Positions 16,789-25,382 of a stretch of DNA of 64,000 bases are shown here, in pieces. Below the pieces are notes generated by a model that saw nothing but the letters and a program-made list of their open reading frames with translations, had not been told where the DNA came from and searched no databases. The stretch's first letter is position 1. Every line of letters starts with the position of its first letter. The DNA lies in contig NZ_AUFP01000001.1 of assembly GCF_000426565.1 (NCBI RefSeq), forward strand, positions 62,001 through 126,000, given 5' to 3'. This DNA is from Segatella albensis DSM 11370 = JCM 12258. Its GTDB lineage: Bacteria; Bacteroidota; Bacteroidia; Bacteroidales; Bacteroidaceae. Position numbers and translations under genes: made by a program.

Positions 16789-17953
16789 CTACACCTATTA
16801 TTATAGAGGAGTCATTGCCTCCAAATCCAAAACTATTGCACACTACATGGTGTAATTCTGCACGAGATGGAACTGACTGTGGGGATATACAGTCCTCGTC
16901 GCACTGATGCCATCCATAGTTGGCCGGTACCATCTGATGTTGCAAGGCCATCACGGAGAATACGGTCTCGATACTTCCGGAGGCACTCGTCGTATGTCCT
17001 GTCAACCCTTTCGTCGAGGATATCAAAGGCATATCGTTGCCAAACACGCGACGGAGTGCAGCACTCTCACTGGCATCATTGTTGGGTGTCCCCGTTCCGT
17101 GGGCATTGACATACTGTATATCCTTTGCCTCTAATTGTGCCTCAGTTAAAGCCTGACACATGGCAAGATAAGCACCTTCGCCATTCGCTGAGGATGCTGT
17201 CTGATGAAAGGCATCACAGGCATTACCCATTCCCTCCAGTCGGGCTATGGCCTTTACACCACGGCGCTGTAAGGATTTCTCAGATTCCAGTACCAGATAT
17301 CCGGCACCTTCTCCTAAGTTCAATCCACGACGACCGGCGTCGAAAGGTCGGCAATTTTCTTCATCGAGGATCATCAGCGATTTGAAACCATTCAGATGAA
17401 AACGGGTAAGACTTTCTGTTCCACCAACGACAACGATATCGCGCATTCCGCTCTGTATCATCCTCGCACCGAAGATGATGGCATTAAGAGCAGAGCTGCA
17501 GGCTGTCGATGATGTCGACGTGAAGTCAAAACATCCGAAATAATCGGCAATGGCATTGGTGGTACCTCCGCAATCATGCTGGTTGATGATGTCGGCAGTA
17601 AGTGCATCAGGATACATCTCTTCGGTCAGATCCATGCCCCCTACTGTCGTTCCGGATATCAGTGCCAACTGCTGTTCCTCTACCTGAGCCTCTTTCACGG
17701 CCTCCTTCACGGCAAGGATTCCAAGGAGAGCAGCACGCGAGATGATGGTCTCGGCATTGATACCAAGTTGATGTTTCATCTCTTCATTACTCATCTTGAC
17801 CTCGCCCACAGGAAACTCATGATGTACGGTGTTGAGATATCGCACCTCACCTATTCCCGACTGATTAGCAGACAGGGAATTCCAATTAGCCTCCTTGCCG
17901 ACACCGATAGCCGACACCACACCGACACCTGTTATGAATACTTTGTTCTTCAA
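16778..17953 (-). CDS. Beta-ketoacyl-ACP synthase (FabF-like), aryl polyene ketosynthase A
   Basis: This 391-residue thiolase-fold condensing enzyme has the full catalytic set: Cys152 in STACSSA, His285 in NAHGTGTP, and Lys/His320 in STKGLTGHT. The NSFGFGGNDSS glycine loop is near the C-terminus. It should extend carrier-bound acyl chains with malonyl-ACP. It lies nine bases after the ACP 2 gene and overlaps the Ketoacyl-synt_2 gene, fitting a KS/partner pair as in type II polyketide systems. Confidence 0.88.
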   Translation of the reverse strand: MKNKVFITGVGVVSAIGVGKEANWNSLSANQSGIGEVRYLNTVHHEFPVGEVKMSNEEMKHQLGINAETIISRAALLGILAVKEAVKEAQVEEQQLALISGTTVGGMDLTEEMYPDALTADIINQHDCGGTTNAIADYFGCFDFTSTSSTACSSALNAIIFGARMIQSGMRDIVVVGGTESLTRFHLNGFKSLMILDEENCRPFDAGRRGLNLGEGAGYLVLESEKSLQRRGVKAIARLEGMGNACDAFHQTASSANGEGAYLAMCQALTEAQLEAKDIQYVNAHGTGTPNNDASESAALRRVFGNDMPLISSTKGLTGHTTSASGSIETVFSVMALQHQMVPANYGWHQCDEDCISPQSVPSRAELHHVVCNSFGFGGNDSSIIIGVDGK

Positions 17954-17962
17954 AGTCGATGC

Positions 17963-18220
17963 TTATTTTTTACGATTTGCGGCCACATATTCAGCCATCA
18001 CATTGATACTCTTGAAGATTTCCTTTCCGGTCTTAGGGTCACTGATCTTGATGCCATAGTTTTTCTCCAAGAGAACGATCAGTTCCAGAGCATCAATAGA
18101 GTCGAGCCCGAAGCCATCATCACCGAAAAGAGGAGCATCGTCATCAATGTCTTCCGGTTGGATATCTTCTAAATTTAATGCCTCGATGATCTTTGATTTT
18201 AATTCTTCCTGTAATTCCAT
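17963..18220 (-). CDS. Acyl carrier protein of the aryl polyene cluster (ACP 2)
   Basis: The 85-residue acidic carrier protein has the phosphopantetheine site GLDSIDALEL with Ser41. The DSID variant is characteristic of APE-type carriers (ApeE/ApeF group). It sits between the short KS-like gene and ketosynthase A and probably carries the growing polyene. The 53-base gap upstream (18221-18273) is the largest between operon genes in this part but holds no -7 element. Confidence 0.85.
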   Translation of the reverse strand: MELQEELKSKIIEALNLEDIQPEDIDDDAPLFGDDGFGLDSIDALELIVLLEKNYGIKISDPKTGKEIFKSINVMAEYVAANRKK

Positions 18221-18273
18221 ATTTTAAATTCTATTGTTTCTAAAAAAGTTGTCTCACCTTATTTATCTTTTCC

Positions 18274-18855
18274 TCATTTTTCCACCAGATACAGATCAGC
18301 TTCAAAATGGTCTTCATCATCACAGTTTAACCAACCACATATCGCACTTGTCGTATGTTCATCTTGGAAGGAATCTTCCACGATCTGTGTCATCACCTTC
18401 TCATCTTTCTGTGGCAACACATAAAAGTTAGTCTCACCATAATAACGATTACGAAGAGCAATCTCACCTGTCACGATATTGGCCAGCGTATAGACGAAGA
18501 CCATCGGACTCGGGAAATAGTCATCTAAGTTATCTATTGTTGCCTGATATGCTCTATCGTCACAGATACTGCTGCTCGAGTTTAGAAGGATGACAGCACG
18601 GTCATCACGCTGATTCTCTTCATCAACGACACCTTTGGCTCCGATATTTCTGTTTCCTTCTTTCTGCAGAAGCAGTTCCGAAGCCACGAAGCCCAACTTG
18701 CAGAGCATATCCATCTTATAGAACTTGGGATAGTTCCCTATATTACTCTGATAGATTTCCTTGAGCATCATCTTACCCGAAGATGTCACCGTCATCTGTT
18801 CTTCATCCACGACCACTCTATGCGGAGTGATGACAACATGATGCAAAGTTCTCAT
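18274..18855 (-). CDS. Short ketosynthase-like protein of the aryl polyene cluster
   Basis: The 193-residue protein has partial resemblance to thiolase-fold synthases. SGKMMLKEIYQSN and FYKMDMLCKLGFVASEL are in the first half, RAVILLNSSSSICDD near the middle, and FPSPMVFVYTLANIVTGEIALRNRYYGE afterwards resembles the N-terminal ketosynthase region. The Cys-His-His triad is absent. Such half-length proteins recur in Bacteroidetes APE/flexirubin clusters, annotated as 3-oxoacyl-ACP synthase. It overlaps ketosynthase B by four bases and is probably a non-catalytic partner. Confidence 0.6.
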   Translation of the reverse strand: MRTLHHVVITPHRVVVDEEQMTVTSSGKMMLKEIYQSNIGNYPKFYKMDMLCKLGFVASELLLQKEGNRNIGAKGVVDEENQRDDRAVILLNSSSSICDDRAYQATIDNLDDYFPSPMVFVYTLANIVTGEIALRNRYYGETNFYVLPQKDEKVMTQIVEDSFQDEHTTSAICGWLNCDDEDHFEADLYLVEK

Positions 18856-19994
18856 CGTCTACCTCCTTTCTGATAAAGCATGGCAGCATTCGACCCACCG
18901 AATCCCGACAGCAACTTCAGGAAGCCTCGTTTATCGGTAGGGATATGTTCACCGATGACACGAATACTACGGGAGACACCCAGTTCCTGGAATCCACGTG
19001 TTCCGAGGATGATATGATCATCTATTGACTTCATCGTCAATATGGTTTCCAACAGTCCCGCTGCTCCCATCGTATGACCATAATATCCTTTCAGGGAGTT
19101 CACCGGTGTATGTTCCAGTCCACTTCGGGCTATGGCAACAGATTCCATCTCATCATTATAGAGTGTCGACGTGCCATGGGCATTCACCACCGCCAGTTGT
19201 TCGGCATCGCCATCTGCCATGGCATACGCGATGGCACGATAAGCACCCTCGGCAGTACGCGAAGGACTAGAGATGTGATTGGCATCATTCCGTACGGCAC
19301 CTCTCACTGCTACCCAATCGTCCGTATCTTGCTCCGTCATTCTACCGAAGACCATACAGGCTGCAGCCTCTCCCAGATTCAGTCCACATCGTTCGATGTC
19401 GAAAGGTCGGCATACTTTCGGTGATAAGGCCTTGAAAGATTGGAAACCGGAGATGATGAAACGCGACTGTATGTCAGCTCCTGCCACGATAGCATAATCA
19501 TATCTTCCACTCTCCAGCATTCTCTTGGCCGTAAGTTGTGCAGCCAGTCCGGAGATACAGGCATTACTTACCGTGACAGGTATGTTAGGATTACCGAAAT
19601 ACCGTGCTATCATCAGAGCAGCATTGCCCAGTCTTACAGCCTCATCGGTTGTACGATTCTTCAGTCGATGACTTCTACTGTCGAGGAGTTCCACATTTCC
19701 TTTTGTCGTACTGATGATGAAGATCACACGTGGTGATGATACGTCAACATCAGAACCTTCCAGGGCTTCACGGATAGAATGGATCAGACAACTCTCAAAA
19801 CGAGTATAATCACCATACTGCATCAAGGCATCCCACTGTTCTTCCGTGAACAGCGAAGCTGTGAAAGGTGTAGGGATATCCATCACACCCTCATAACTTT
19901 GCAGGCACGACAGTCCGTCCTTCACCTTCAGATAATTCTCCGAAGAAGTCATGCCCAACGGCGATGTGATATTATCAGCTATGACCTTGATCAT
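18852..19994 (-). CDS. Beta-ketoacyl synthase, aryl polyene ketosynthase B
   Basis: This condensing enzyme has Cys146 in SNACISG, His273 in NAHGTSTL and His307 in LKGYYGHTMG (numbered from the chosen start). The frame is open to 20021, but ATG 19994 overlaps the stop of the thioesterase gene in the ATGA manner and gives a 380-residue protein starting MIKVIADN, as expected for the family. The Cys-motif context differs from ketosynthases A and C, so it may handle a different step such as starter condensation (inference). Confidence 0.85.
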   Translation of the reverse strand: MIKVIADNITSPLGMTSSENYLKVKDGLSCLQSYEGVMDIPTPFTASLFTEEQWDALMQYGDYTRFESCLIHSIREALEGSDVDVSSPRVIFIISTTKGNVELLDSRSHRLKNRTTDEAVRLGNAALMIARYFGNPNIPVTVSNACISGLAAQLTAKRMLESGRYDYAIVAGADIQSRFIISGFQSFKALSPKVCRPFDIERCGLNLGEAAACMVFGRMTEQDTDDWVAVRGAVRNDANHISSPSRTAEGAYRAIAYAMADGDAEQLAVVNAHGTSTLYNDEMESVAIARSGLEHTPVNSLKGYYGHTMGAAGLLETILTMKSIDDHIILGTRGFQELGVSRSIRVIGEHIPTDKRGFLKLLSGFGGSNAAMLYQKGGRR

Positions 19995-20413
19995 TCCAAT
20001 ACCCCCCATCGTTGTTTCCATTCCTCATAGAATGGAGGATTGTCCCATACCAGTTGATAGTCTTTGTCGAGGAACACCTGTGTACTCTCACCGGTAGCGA
20101 TGAGCGAATCATCCTCCCGATCGCGAATCTCATATTCGAACACGATCTTTGCCGCCTCCGTAGGCTTATAGGTGATCGTGATACGAGGGTGCATGCCATA
20201 GATGAGCGGACGCTTGTAATGAAAGTTTAGGTCAACCAATGGAGCATAATATCCATGGTCGAAGATGGTCATATACTCCAGTCCATACTGAGCACCAAAG
20301 ACTTCACGCGCATCCTCGAAATAGAGAGGATACGACCCATGCCAGACAAACTTCATAGAGTCCACCTCGCTGAATCTGATTTCAAAATCCTTACTGGCCT
20401 TCAGTTCCTTCAT
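19991..20413 (-). CDS. Acyl-CoA/ACP thioesterase, 4-hydroxybenzoyl-CoA thioesterase-like hotdog
   Basis: The 140-residue protein matches the YbgC/4HBT hotdog family. The active-site segment is IRFSEVDSMKFVWHGSY, with the conserved Asp18 and His25 of the family pattern, followed by YFEDAREVFGAQYGL. It probably releases a chain from a carrier protein or edits aberrant intermediates. It overlaps both neighbours by four bases. The substrate is unassigned. Confidence 0.8.
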   Translation of the reverse strand: MKELKASKDFEIRFSEVDSMKFVWHGSYPLYFEDAREVFGAQYGLEYMTIFDHGYYAPLVDLNFHYKRPLIYGMHPRITITYKPTEAAKIVFEYEIRDREDDSLIATGESTQVFLDKDYQLVWDNPPFYEEWKQRWGVLE

Positions 20414-20844
20414 CCTTTCACCTCCTCGGCTAATGCAATCTTCATCTCGGCAGATGCGATCAGTCGATCACCCACCTTGGCGGTGGCATTCACCAATGTC
20501 AATTCCATCACCTGTTCTATCACATCGATGCTGGTATCCAACAGTTCTCCCACCTTTGGTGTCTCTATCACCTCCATATTCTTGATAGCCCCGATGAAAC
20601 CTATCTGAATGGCTCTCTTCAGGATATACTTGTTGACATATCCCAATCGGGCAGCACAGGTCTGTGCGATATTTTCCGCCAGAGCACAGGCGTTAAGCTG
20701 ACCATCTTCTACGAAGAGGTTATCCTCGCGTACCAGAAAAGTCGTAGAGGTTTTCTTCTCATCGAAATAAGTCAGCTTGTCGACCATGACAAATGGTTCC
20801 TGCTGCGGGAGCAATTCGTGAATGTCTATCTTCTGTAAATTCAT
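20410..20844 (-). CDS. ApeP/FabZ-like hotdog dehydratase
   Basis: The 144-residue protein begins like FabZ (IHELLPQQEPFVMVDKL). It contains the central helix segment ALAENIAQTCAARLGY, with Glu57 in the place of the FabZ catalytic Glu. The HFPG-containing loop is absent, and FVEDGQLNACAL occupies its position. This pattern is typical of ApeP-type proteins, which may complement the His-bearing but Glu-less hotdog protein encoded at 14831-15193. It likely removes water from hydroxyacyl-ACP to make each double bond. Confidence 0.75.
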   Translation of the reverse strand: MNLQKIDIHELLPQQEPFVMVDKLTYFDEKKTSTTFLVREDNLFVEDGQLNACALAENIAQTCAARLGYVNKYILKRAIQIGFIGAIKNMEVIETPKVGELLDTSIDVIEQVMELTLVNATAKVGDRLIASAEMKIALAEEVKG

Positions 20845-21731
20845 TTATTCCAAAATTCAAAGTAGTTGAACCACTGTGTAGGATATCTCTCTACGATATA
20901 CTGTAGATAATCAGCATACTGTTCTGCCAGTTGCCGCGCCTTCACCTTGATATTCTGTCCATCGGTAGTGTCCAGTCGTTTGATGTAGATGCGATACTTC
21001 CGGGCACTTTCTTTCATCACATGGATTGTGATCACCGGCACCTCTCGCTGGGCAGCGATGGCAAAAGGGCCCATAGGGAAAGAAGCCTGCGCCCCCATGA
21101 AGTCGATATCGAAATGGCGATTACTTCCAAATATTCTGTCGGCAGGGATGCTCACACTCTCCCCCTCCGCCAAGGCATTGCTGATCTCGAAGAGATGACT
21201 CATATCCTTACGGATGAGGATCATGTGCAAGTTGTTGCCTTCGAACATCCTCTGTCGGTTTTCCATCACAGTCTCAGCCTCACCGGCATACACCAAGGCA
21301 TTGAACCGTTTGGTTTCCGCTACCAATGTATAACCGGCAGCCTCATAGTTGCCGATATGTGCACTGAGCACAACAAACCCTTCCTTTCCCCGGGCCAACT
21401 TTAGATATTCCTCGTAATCGGGAATATCGAAGTCGAACGTACCTCCGGCATACACATAGAAACGGTCGAGGATAATCTCGGCAAACTTACAATGATTCTG
21501 ATAAGTATGCCAGAAAGCCTTGAACCACCCTTCATGACGACGAAAGCGAAAGAAGTGATACATCGAGAGATAACCTTTGTGAGAGAAAATCATGCAGAAA
21601 GGGATGATCAAGATGTTCACGAAGACATACATCCCACACAAGGGAAGATTACGCATCATCCAGATCAGACTACGATGCATCCATCCCGCACCAGAAGTCT
21701 TTCCTTTCCAGTCTCTCTTCTCTTCAGTCAT
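20841..21731 (-). CDS. LpxL/HtrB-like lysophospholipid acyltransferase
   Basis: The 296-residue protein has an N-terminal membrane segment (about residues 28-50) and the lipid A acyltransferase signature SAHIGNYEAAG with the HX4E pair His125/Glu130. The R-x-G-like PADRIFGSNRHFDIDFMG block follows, and the C-terminus has the PTQWFNYFEFW sequence typical of LpxL relatives. It would transfer an acyl chain from ACP at the inner membrane. In APE clusters such an enzyme is thought to help attach the polyene to a lipid. The neighbouring ACP gene ends the four-base gap upstream. Confidence 0.8.
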   Translation of the reverse strand: MTEEKRDWKGKTSGAGWMHRSLIWMMRNLPLCGMYVFVNILIIPFCMIFSHKGYLSMYHFFRFRRHEGWFKAFWHTYQNHCKFAEIILDRFYVYAGGTFDFDIPDYEEYLKLARGKEGFVVLSAHIGNYEAAGYTLVAETKRFNALVYAGEAETVMENRQRMFEGNNLHMILIRKDMSHLFEISNALAEGESVSIPADRIFGSNRHFDIDFMGAQASFPMGPFAIAAQREVPVITIHVMKESARKYRIYIKRLDTTDGQNIKVKARQLAEQYADYLQYIVERYPTQWFNYFEFWNK

Positions 21732-21735
21732 CTGT

Positions 21736-21978
21736 TCAACCCACCTTGCTCTCTATGTAATCGCAGAACTGTTTCAAGGTTTTCACGTTAGCCATCTCCT
21801 CAGGCTTGATTTTGAAACCAAACTTCTTCTCCACGATAACGACAATATCTACAAAGTCCAATGAGTCGATGCCGAGGTCATCCTTCAACAGGGCCTCTGG
21901 AGCAATCTTTTCCTCATCGATTTCCAAGTCATCGATTAAAAACTCACGTACTTTCTCTTCAATTTCGTTTCTTTCCAT
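21736..21978 (-). CDS. Acyl carrier protein of the aryl polyene cluster (ACP 3)
   Basis: The 80-residue carrier has the attachment motif GIDSLDFVDI (Ser39). This is close to primary-metabolism AcpP, unlike the DSID carrier at 17963-18220. It sits directly before the LpxL-like acyltransferase and hotdog genes, so it may supply the acyl chain used for the lipid anchor or act as the main extension carrier. Confidence 0.85.
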   Translation of the reverse strand: MERNEIEEKVREFLIDDLEIDEEKIAPEALLKDDLGIDSLDFVDIVVIVEKKFGFKIKPEEMANVKTLKQFCDYIESKVG

Positions 21979-22011
21979 GTTTATTTTTATCTTGTTGTTT
22001 TGTTCTTCCTT

Positions 22012-23103
22012 TTACTTTTTCTTTACTTCTATGATACTATGTCCCTGTCCCAGGTTGTCGTGGATTTCCTTCACCTGAAGTCCCACCTTCTCGATGATCC
22101 GTATCAGGTCCTCACTATGATACATTTTACTGTTGCCATTGGCGATGTCGGTAAAGTAAAGACTGATCTGAGTAAGACAGAATGCTGCAGGTTCATATTT
22201 CTGGCGATCCCATAACGTCTCCATGATATAGAGCGTCGTGTCTTCATCCATCACCTGTGCCGCACGTTCCAAGATACTTTCTATCTCATCCTCTCCGAAA
22301 CAGTCCAAAAACTGACTCATCCAGATGGCATCATAATGCTGATCTTGTGGCAATGTATTCTCACGGTCGAGCAGGTTGGTACCAAATCCGTGGATTCTAT
22401 CGGCTCCTTCCTTACCCGCCGTCTGCTCACGCATCATCTCCAACTGCTGTGGCAAGTCAACGATGGTAACATGCACGTCCTTGTCATAGTTCACACACTG
22501 CATCGCCCATCTACCGGTGTTGCCACCTACATCCATCAAGGTCTTAGGATGACGGGCAAAAACAATCTTCAGTGCTTCCTCGAACGAACTGTCGCTATAG
22601 AAATGGTCGAAAGCAAACCAACTCTTCTGTGCCTGTTCAGGCAACTGCGACAGTCCTTCATATACCGTAGGCCAGTTACCGAAATGCTCCAGTCCTGCCG
22701 GACGACCTTCCTTCAACGACTCTTCGAGACGAAACAAGCCTTCATAGTTTACATCATGATTGAAATCGATGTTGACACGTGTTGCCGGGTCATTGAGCAG
22801 GAACCATCCCGTCTTGGAAATCGTGAATCGATTCGTCTCCTCATCAACGAGGACAGTACCGATGGTGAGCGAAGCCTCCATCAGACATTTCGATGCATAA
22901 ACGGAGATGTCCGCCTTACGGGCAATCTCCTCGATAGTAAGGGCTTCATCGCGAAGCATCTCCAGGATACCCCACTTCACCATCAGTCGAGACACCTGAA
23001 AGACGATAGGACCGAAAGCGATAAATTCGGCCTGTCGCTGTGCATCACGAGCCGACAGCGTTTCCTGCGTATATTTCTTTCTTAAAGATTCTGATAAATA
23101 CAT
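22012..23103 (-). CDS. SAM-dependent O-methyltransferase (plant-OMT/acetylserotonin type)
   Basis: The 363-residue protein has an N-terminal winged-helix dimerisation region (GILEMLRDEALTIEEIARKA, then the SVYASKCLMEA helix). A Rossmann-type SAM-binding domain follows, starting MDVGGNTGRWAM near residue 189 and continuing with VTIVDLPQQLEMM and FLDCFGEDE. Members methylate hydroxyl groups of aromatic or polyketide products. Here it would decorate the aryl head group. It sits 33 bases before the ACP 3 gene. Confidence 0.85.
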   Translation of the reverse strand: MYLSESLRKKYTQETLSARDAQRQAEFIAFGPIVFQVSRLMVKWGILEMLRDEALTIEEIARKADISVYASKCLMEASLTIGTVLVDEETNRFTISKTGWFLLNDPATRVNIDFNHDVNYEGLFRLEESLKEGRPAGLEHFGNWPTVYEGLSQLPEQAQKSWFAFDHFYSDSSFEEALKIVFARHPKTLMDVGGNTGRWAMQCVNYDKDVHVTIVDLPQQLEMMREQTAGKEGADRIHGFGTNLLDRENTLPQDQHYDAIWMSQFLDCFGEDEIESILERAAQVMDEDTTLYIMETLWDRQKYEPAAFCLTQISLYFTDIANGNSKMYHSEDLIRIIEKVGLQVKEIHDNLGQGHSIIEVKKK

Positions 23104-23118
23104 GTTCGTTTGTGTCGA

Positions 23119-24336
23119 TTAGATTTTCTTGATCACCAATGCCGAATTCGTTCCACCGAATCCGAAACTATTACTCAGCACGGTATTGATTTCCGCCTCC
23201 TGGGTTGTCGTTGCCAGATGCAGCGGTTCACTATATTCGTCAGGATTCTCGAAGTTGATATTCGGAGCCACGAAATCATTTTGCATCATAAGAGTACTGT
23301 ACACCACCTCCGAAGCTCCTGCCATCCAACATTCATGTCCCGTCATACCCTTGGTAGAAGAAATCCACGCATGCTTGTTGCGGAACAGGCGGTCGAGGGC
23401 TATCGCCTCGAACATATCCCCTTGATGGGTACTTGTGGCATGTGCGTTGATATAATCGATATCATCAGCTTTCACCCCAGCCATCTCCATAGCTCTCGAC
23501 ATGGCGATAACACTTCCGTCATCTGAAGGCTGTGAGATGCCGCCACCATTCGAAGAGAATCCATAGCCGGTGATTTCGGCAAGGATCGGAGCACCACGCT
23601 TCACGGCACTTTCATAATCTTCGAGCATCACTGCTGCCGCGCCACCACTCGGTATCAACCCGTCACGATCCCGATCGAAAGGGCGAGAGGCTTTTGTTGG
23701 TTCATCCATTCGTTTGCTGAAGGCATTCAGCGCATCGAAAGATGCCATACTATAATAGTTAGTTTCCTGAGCGCCACCACAAAGCACACGATCCTGCAGA
23801 CCTTGTTTGATGAGCAGGAAACCAAGTCCTATGGCATGACTGCCACTGGCACAGGCCGAGCTCACCGAAAAGTTGACGCCACGCAGATGGAAGATCGCGC
23901 TCAGATTCATATTTACCGTAGAATTCATCGCCTGGAAGATATATCCCGAGCCAAGCAACTGTGTATCATGCTTTTCATCCATGATATGGGCAGCCTCGAT
24001 GACGGGTTTTGCCGAAGAGTCATTACCGAAGATGACGCCTACCTCGTTGTTCTGCAGAAATTCATCATCTATACGAGCTTGTTCAAAAGCCTCCTTGGCA
24101 GCCATAAAAGCATACTCTCCCTCTTCCGGAAGCCCCACACGGAGTCGACGGTGCAACAGACCTTTCAGCACAGGATGCTCTACGACACCCGTGAGAGCAG
24201 ACTGATAACCATATTCCAATCGCTTTTCTTCTAATCCAATTCCGCTCTTACCTTCTCGCAAGGACTTTGCCACAGTTTCCTTATTTGTACCCAGACACGA
24301 CCAGATACCCATACCGGTAATTACAACTCTTCTCAT
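23119..24336 (-). CDS. Beta-ketoacyl-ACP synthase (FabF-like), aryl polyene ketosynthase C
   Basis: The 405-residue condensing enzyme has a complete triad: Cys162 in SSACASG, His299 in NAHATSTH, and Lys329/His334 in STKGMTGHE. The C-terminal loop is SNSFGFGGTNSAL. It is the second gene of the operon, directly behind the ketoreductase, and probably performs the iterative chain extension cycle with it. Confidence 0.88.
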   Translation of the reverse strand: MRRVVITGMGIWSCLGTNKETVAKSLREGKSGIGLEEKRLEYGYQSALTGVVEHPVLKGLLHRRLRVGLPEEGEYAFMAAKEAFEQARIDDEFLQNNEVGVIFGNDSSAKPVIEAAHIMDEKHDTQLLGSGYIFQAMNSTVNMNLSAIFHLRGVNFSVSSACASGSHAIGLGFLLIKQGLQDRVLCGGAQETNYYSMASFDALNAFSKRMDEPTKASRPFDRDRDGLIPSGGAAAVMLEDYESAVKRGAPILAEITGYGFSSNGGGISQPSDDGSVIAMSRAMEMAGVKADDIDYINAHATSTHQGDMFEAIALDRLFRNKHAWISSTKGMTGHECWMAGASEVVYSTLMMQNDFVAPNINFENPDEYSEPLHLATTTQEAEINTVLSNSFGFGGTNSALVIKKI

Positions 24337-24393
24337 TTGTTTATTTTTATCAAGATTCTTTGTTTTCCTTTTCTATATTTCCCTTACGCTCTA

Positions 24394-25122
24394 TCAAGTA
24401 TAGAGTCCACCGTTCACCTGCACCACCTGTCCGGTGATATAGGCAGCCTCATCACTGGCGAGGAATCCGGCAAGCGATGCCACCTCTTCAGGTTTTCCGA
24501 AGCGTCCCATCGGGATAAGTTTCTTCAGTTCGGTCTCATCAAGATCCTTCGTCATATCGGTAGCGATGAATCCCGGAGCTATCGCGTTCACGGTAACCTT
24601 TCGTTTGGCCACCTCTTGTGCCAATGCCTTAGTGGCACCGATGACGGCAGCCTTGGCTGCACTATAGTTGGTTTGTCCGGGAAGTCCCTTGATACCGCTC
24701 AGCGAGGCGATGTTGATGATGCGCCCGTCACGATGGGTAAGCATATTCTTGAGCAATCGACGGGTTACATAAAAGAAACCGTTGAGCGGCGTCTTCAACA
24801 CGTCGTCCCACTCTTCGTTCTGCATGAAGATCATCAGATTATCACGACGGATTCCCGCATTGTTCACCAACACGGAAATATAATCATCGGGATGCTTCTC
24901 TTCCCAGACAGAAAGGGCTTCCTCGGTAGCTTGCGGATCCGACACATCGAATCGCAGCAACTCTGCCTTGCCGCCAACAGCTTCTATTTCACTCAATGTA
25001 GACTGGGCAGCATCGTCATTGCTACGATAATTAATTACTACAGGCAATCCCATCTTCGCCAACTTCACGGCGATGGCTTTACCGATACCTCTTGAACCGC
25101 CTGTTACAAATGCATATCTCAT
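24394..25122 (-). CDS. 3-oxoacyl-ACP reductase (FabG-like SDR), first gene of the aryl polyene operon
   Basis: The 242-residue classical short-chain dehydrogenase has the NADPH-binding TGGSRGIG (7-14), NNAG (87-90), and the catalytic Ser140, Tyr153 and Lys157 (YSAAK). This matches FabG spacing, and the PGFIATDMT loop is also present. It reduces the beta-keto group in each extension cycle. Its start lies 29 bases after the only good promoter element of the leftward operon. The gene equals ApeQ by context, but housekeeping FabG use cannot be excluded. Confidence 0.9.
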   Translation of the reverse strand: MRYAFVTGGSRGIGKAIAVKLAKMGLPVVINYRSNDDAAQSTLSEIEAVGGKAELLRFDVSDPQATEEALSVWEEKHPDDYISVLVNNAGIRRDNLMIFMQNEEWDDVLKTPLNGFFYVTRRLLKNMLTHRDGRIINIASLSGIKGLPGQTNYSAAKAAVIGATKALAQEVAKRKVTVNAIAPGFIATDMTKDLDETELKKLIPMGRFGKPEEVASLAGFLASDEAAYITGQVVQVNGGLYT

Positions 25123-25150
25123 AATTATGTGTTGCGACTATTTATGTTCG

Positions 25151-25159
25151 GCAAAGGTA
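25151..25159 (-). promoter_or_regulatory. -7 promoter element of the 20-gene aryl polyene operon
   Basis: The minus strand reads TACCTTTGC 29 bases upstream of the ketoreductase ATG. A clear -33 TTTG is not visible at the usual distance, which may point to a need for an activator. No other TAnnTTTGC element was noticed between the genes down to 5940. Confidence 0.65.
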
Positions 25160-25299
25160 CACATAAATTCTGAGACTATACCTTATTATATATTAAAAAA
25201 AACTTTAAGCAAACTAAAATCAAGTTTACCCGATCAATATCATGTAAACATTTCCGAATGAAAGACTTCCATCAAAAACTGCAATAAACTTACTTTTTA

Positions 25300-25332
25300 T
25301 TTGCATTTGAAATAGGAAAATGTTACCTTTGC
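25300..25332 (+). promoter_or_regulatory. Promoter of the M13 peptidase gene
   Basis: TTTG at 25300-25303 is followed after 20 bases by TACCTTTGC at 25324-25332, an almost ideal Bacteroidetes housekeeping promoter. It leaves a 5' leader of about 45 bases. Confidence 0.75.
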
Positions 25333-25382
25333 AGAAAATTTAAGGTAGAGATTTTATTTGAATTAATCATCACAATAAACAT

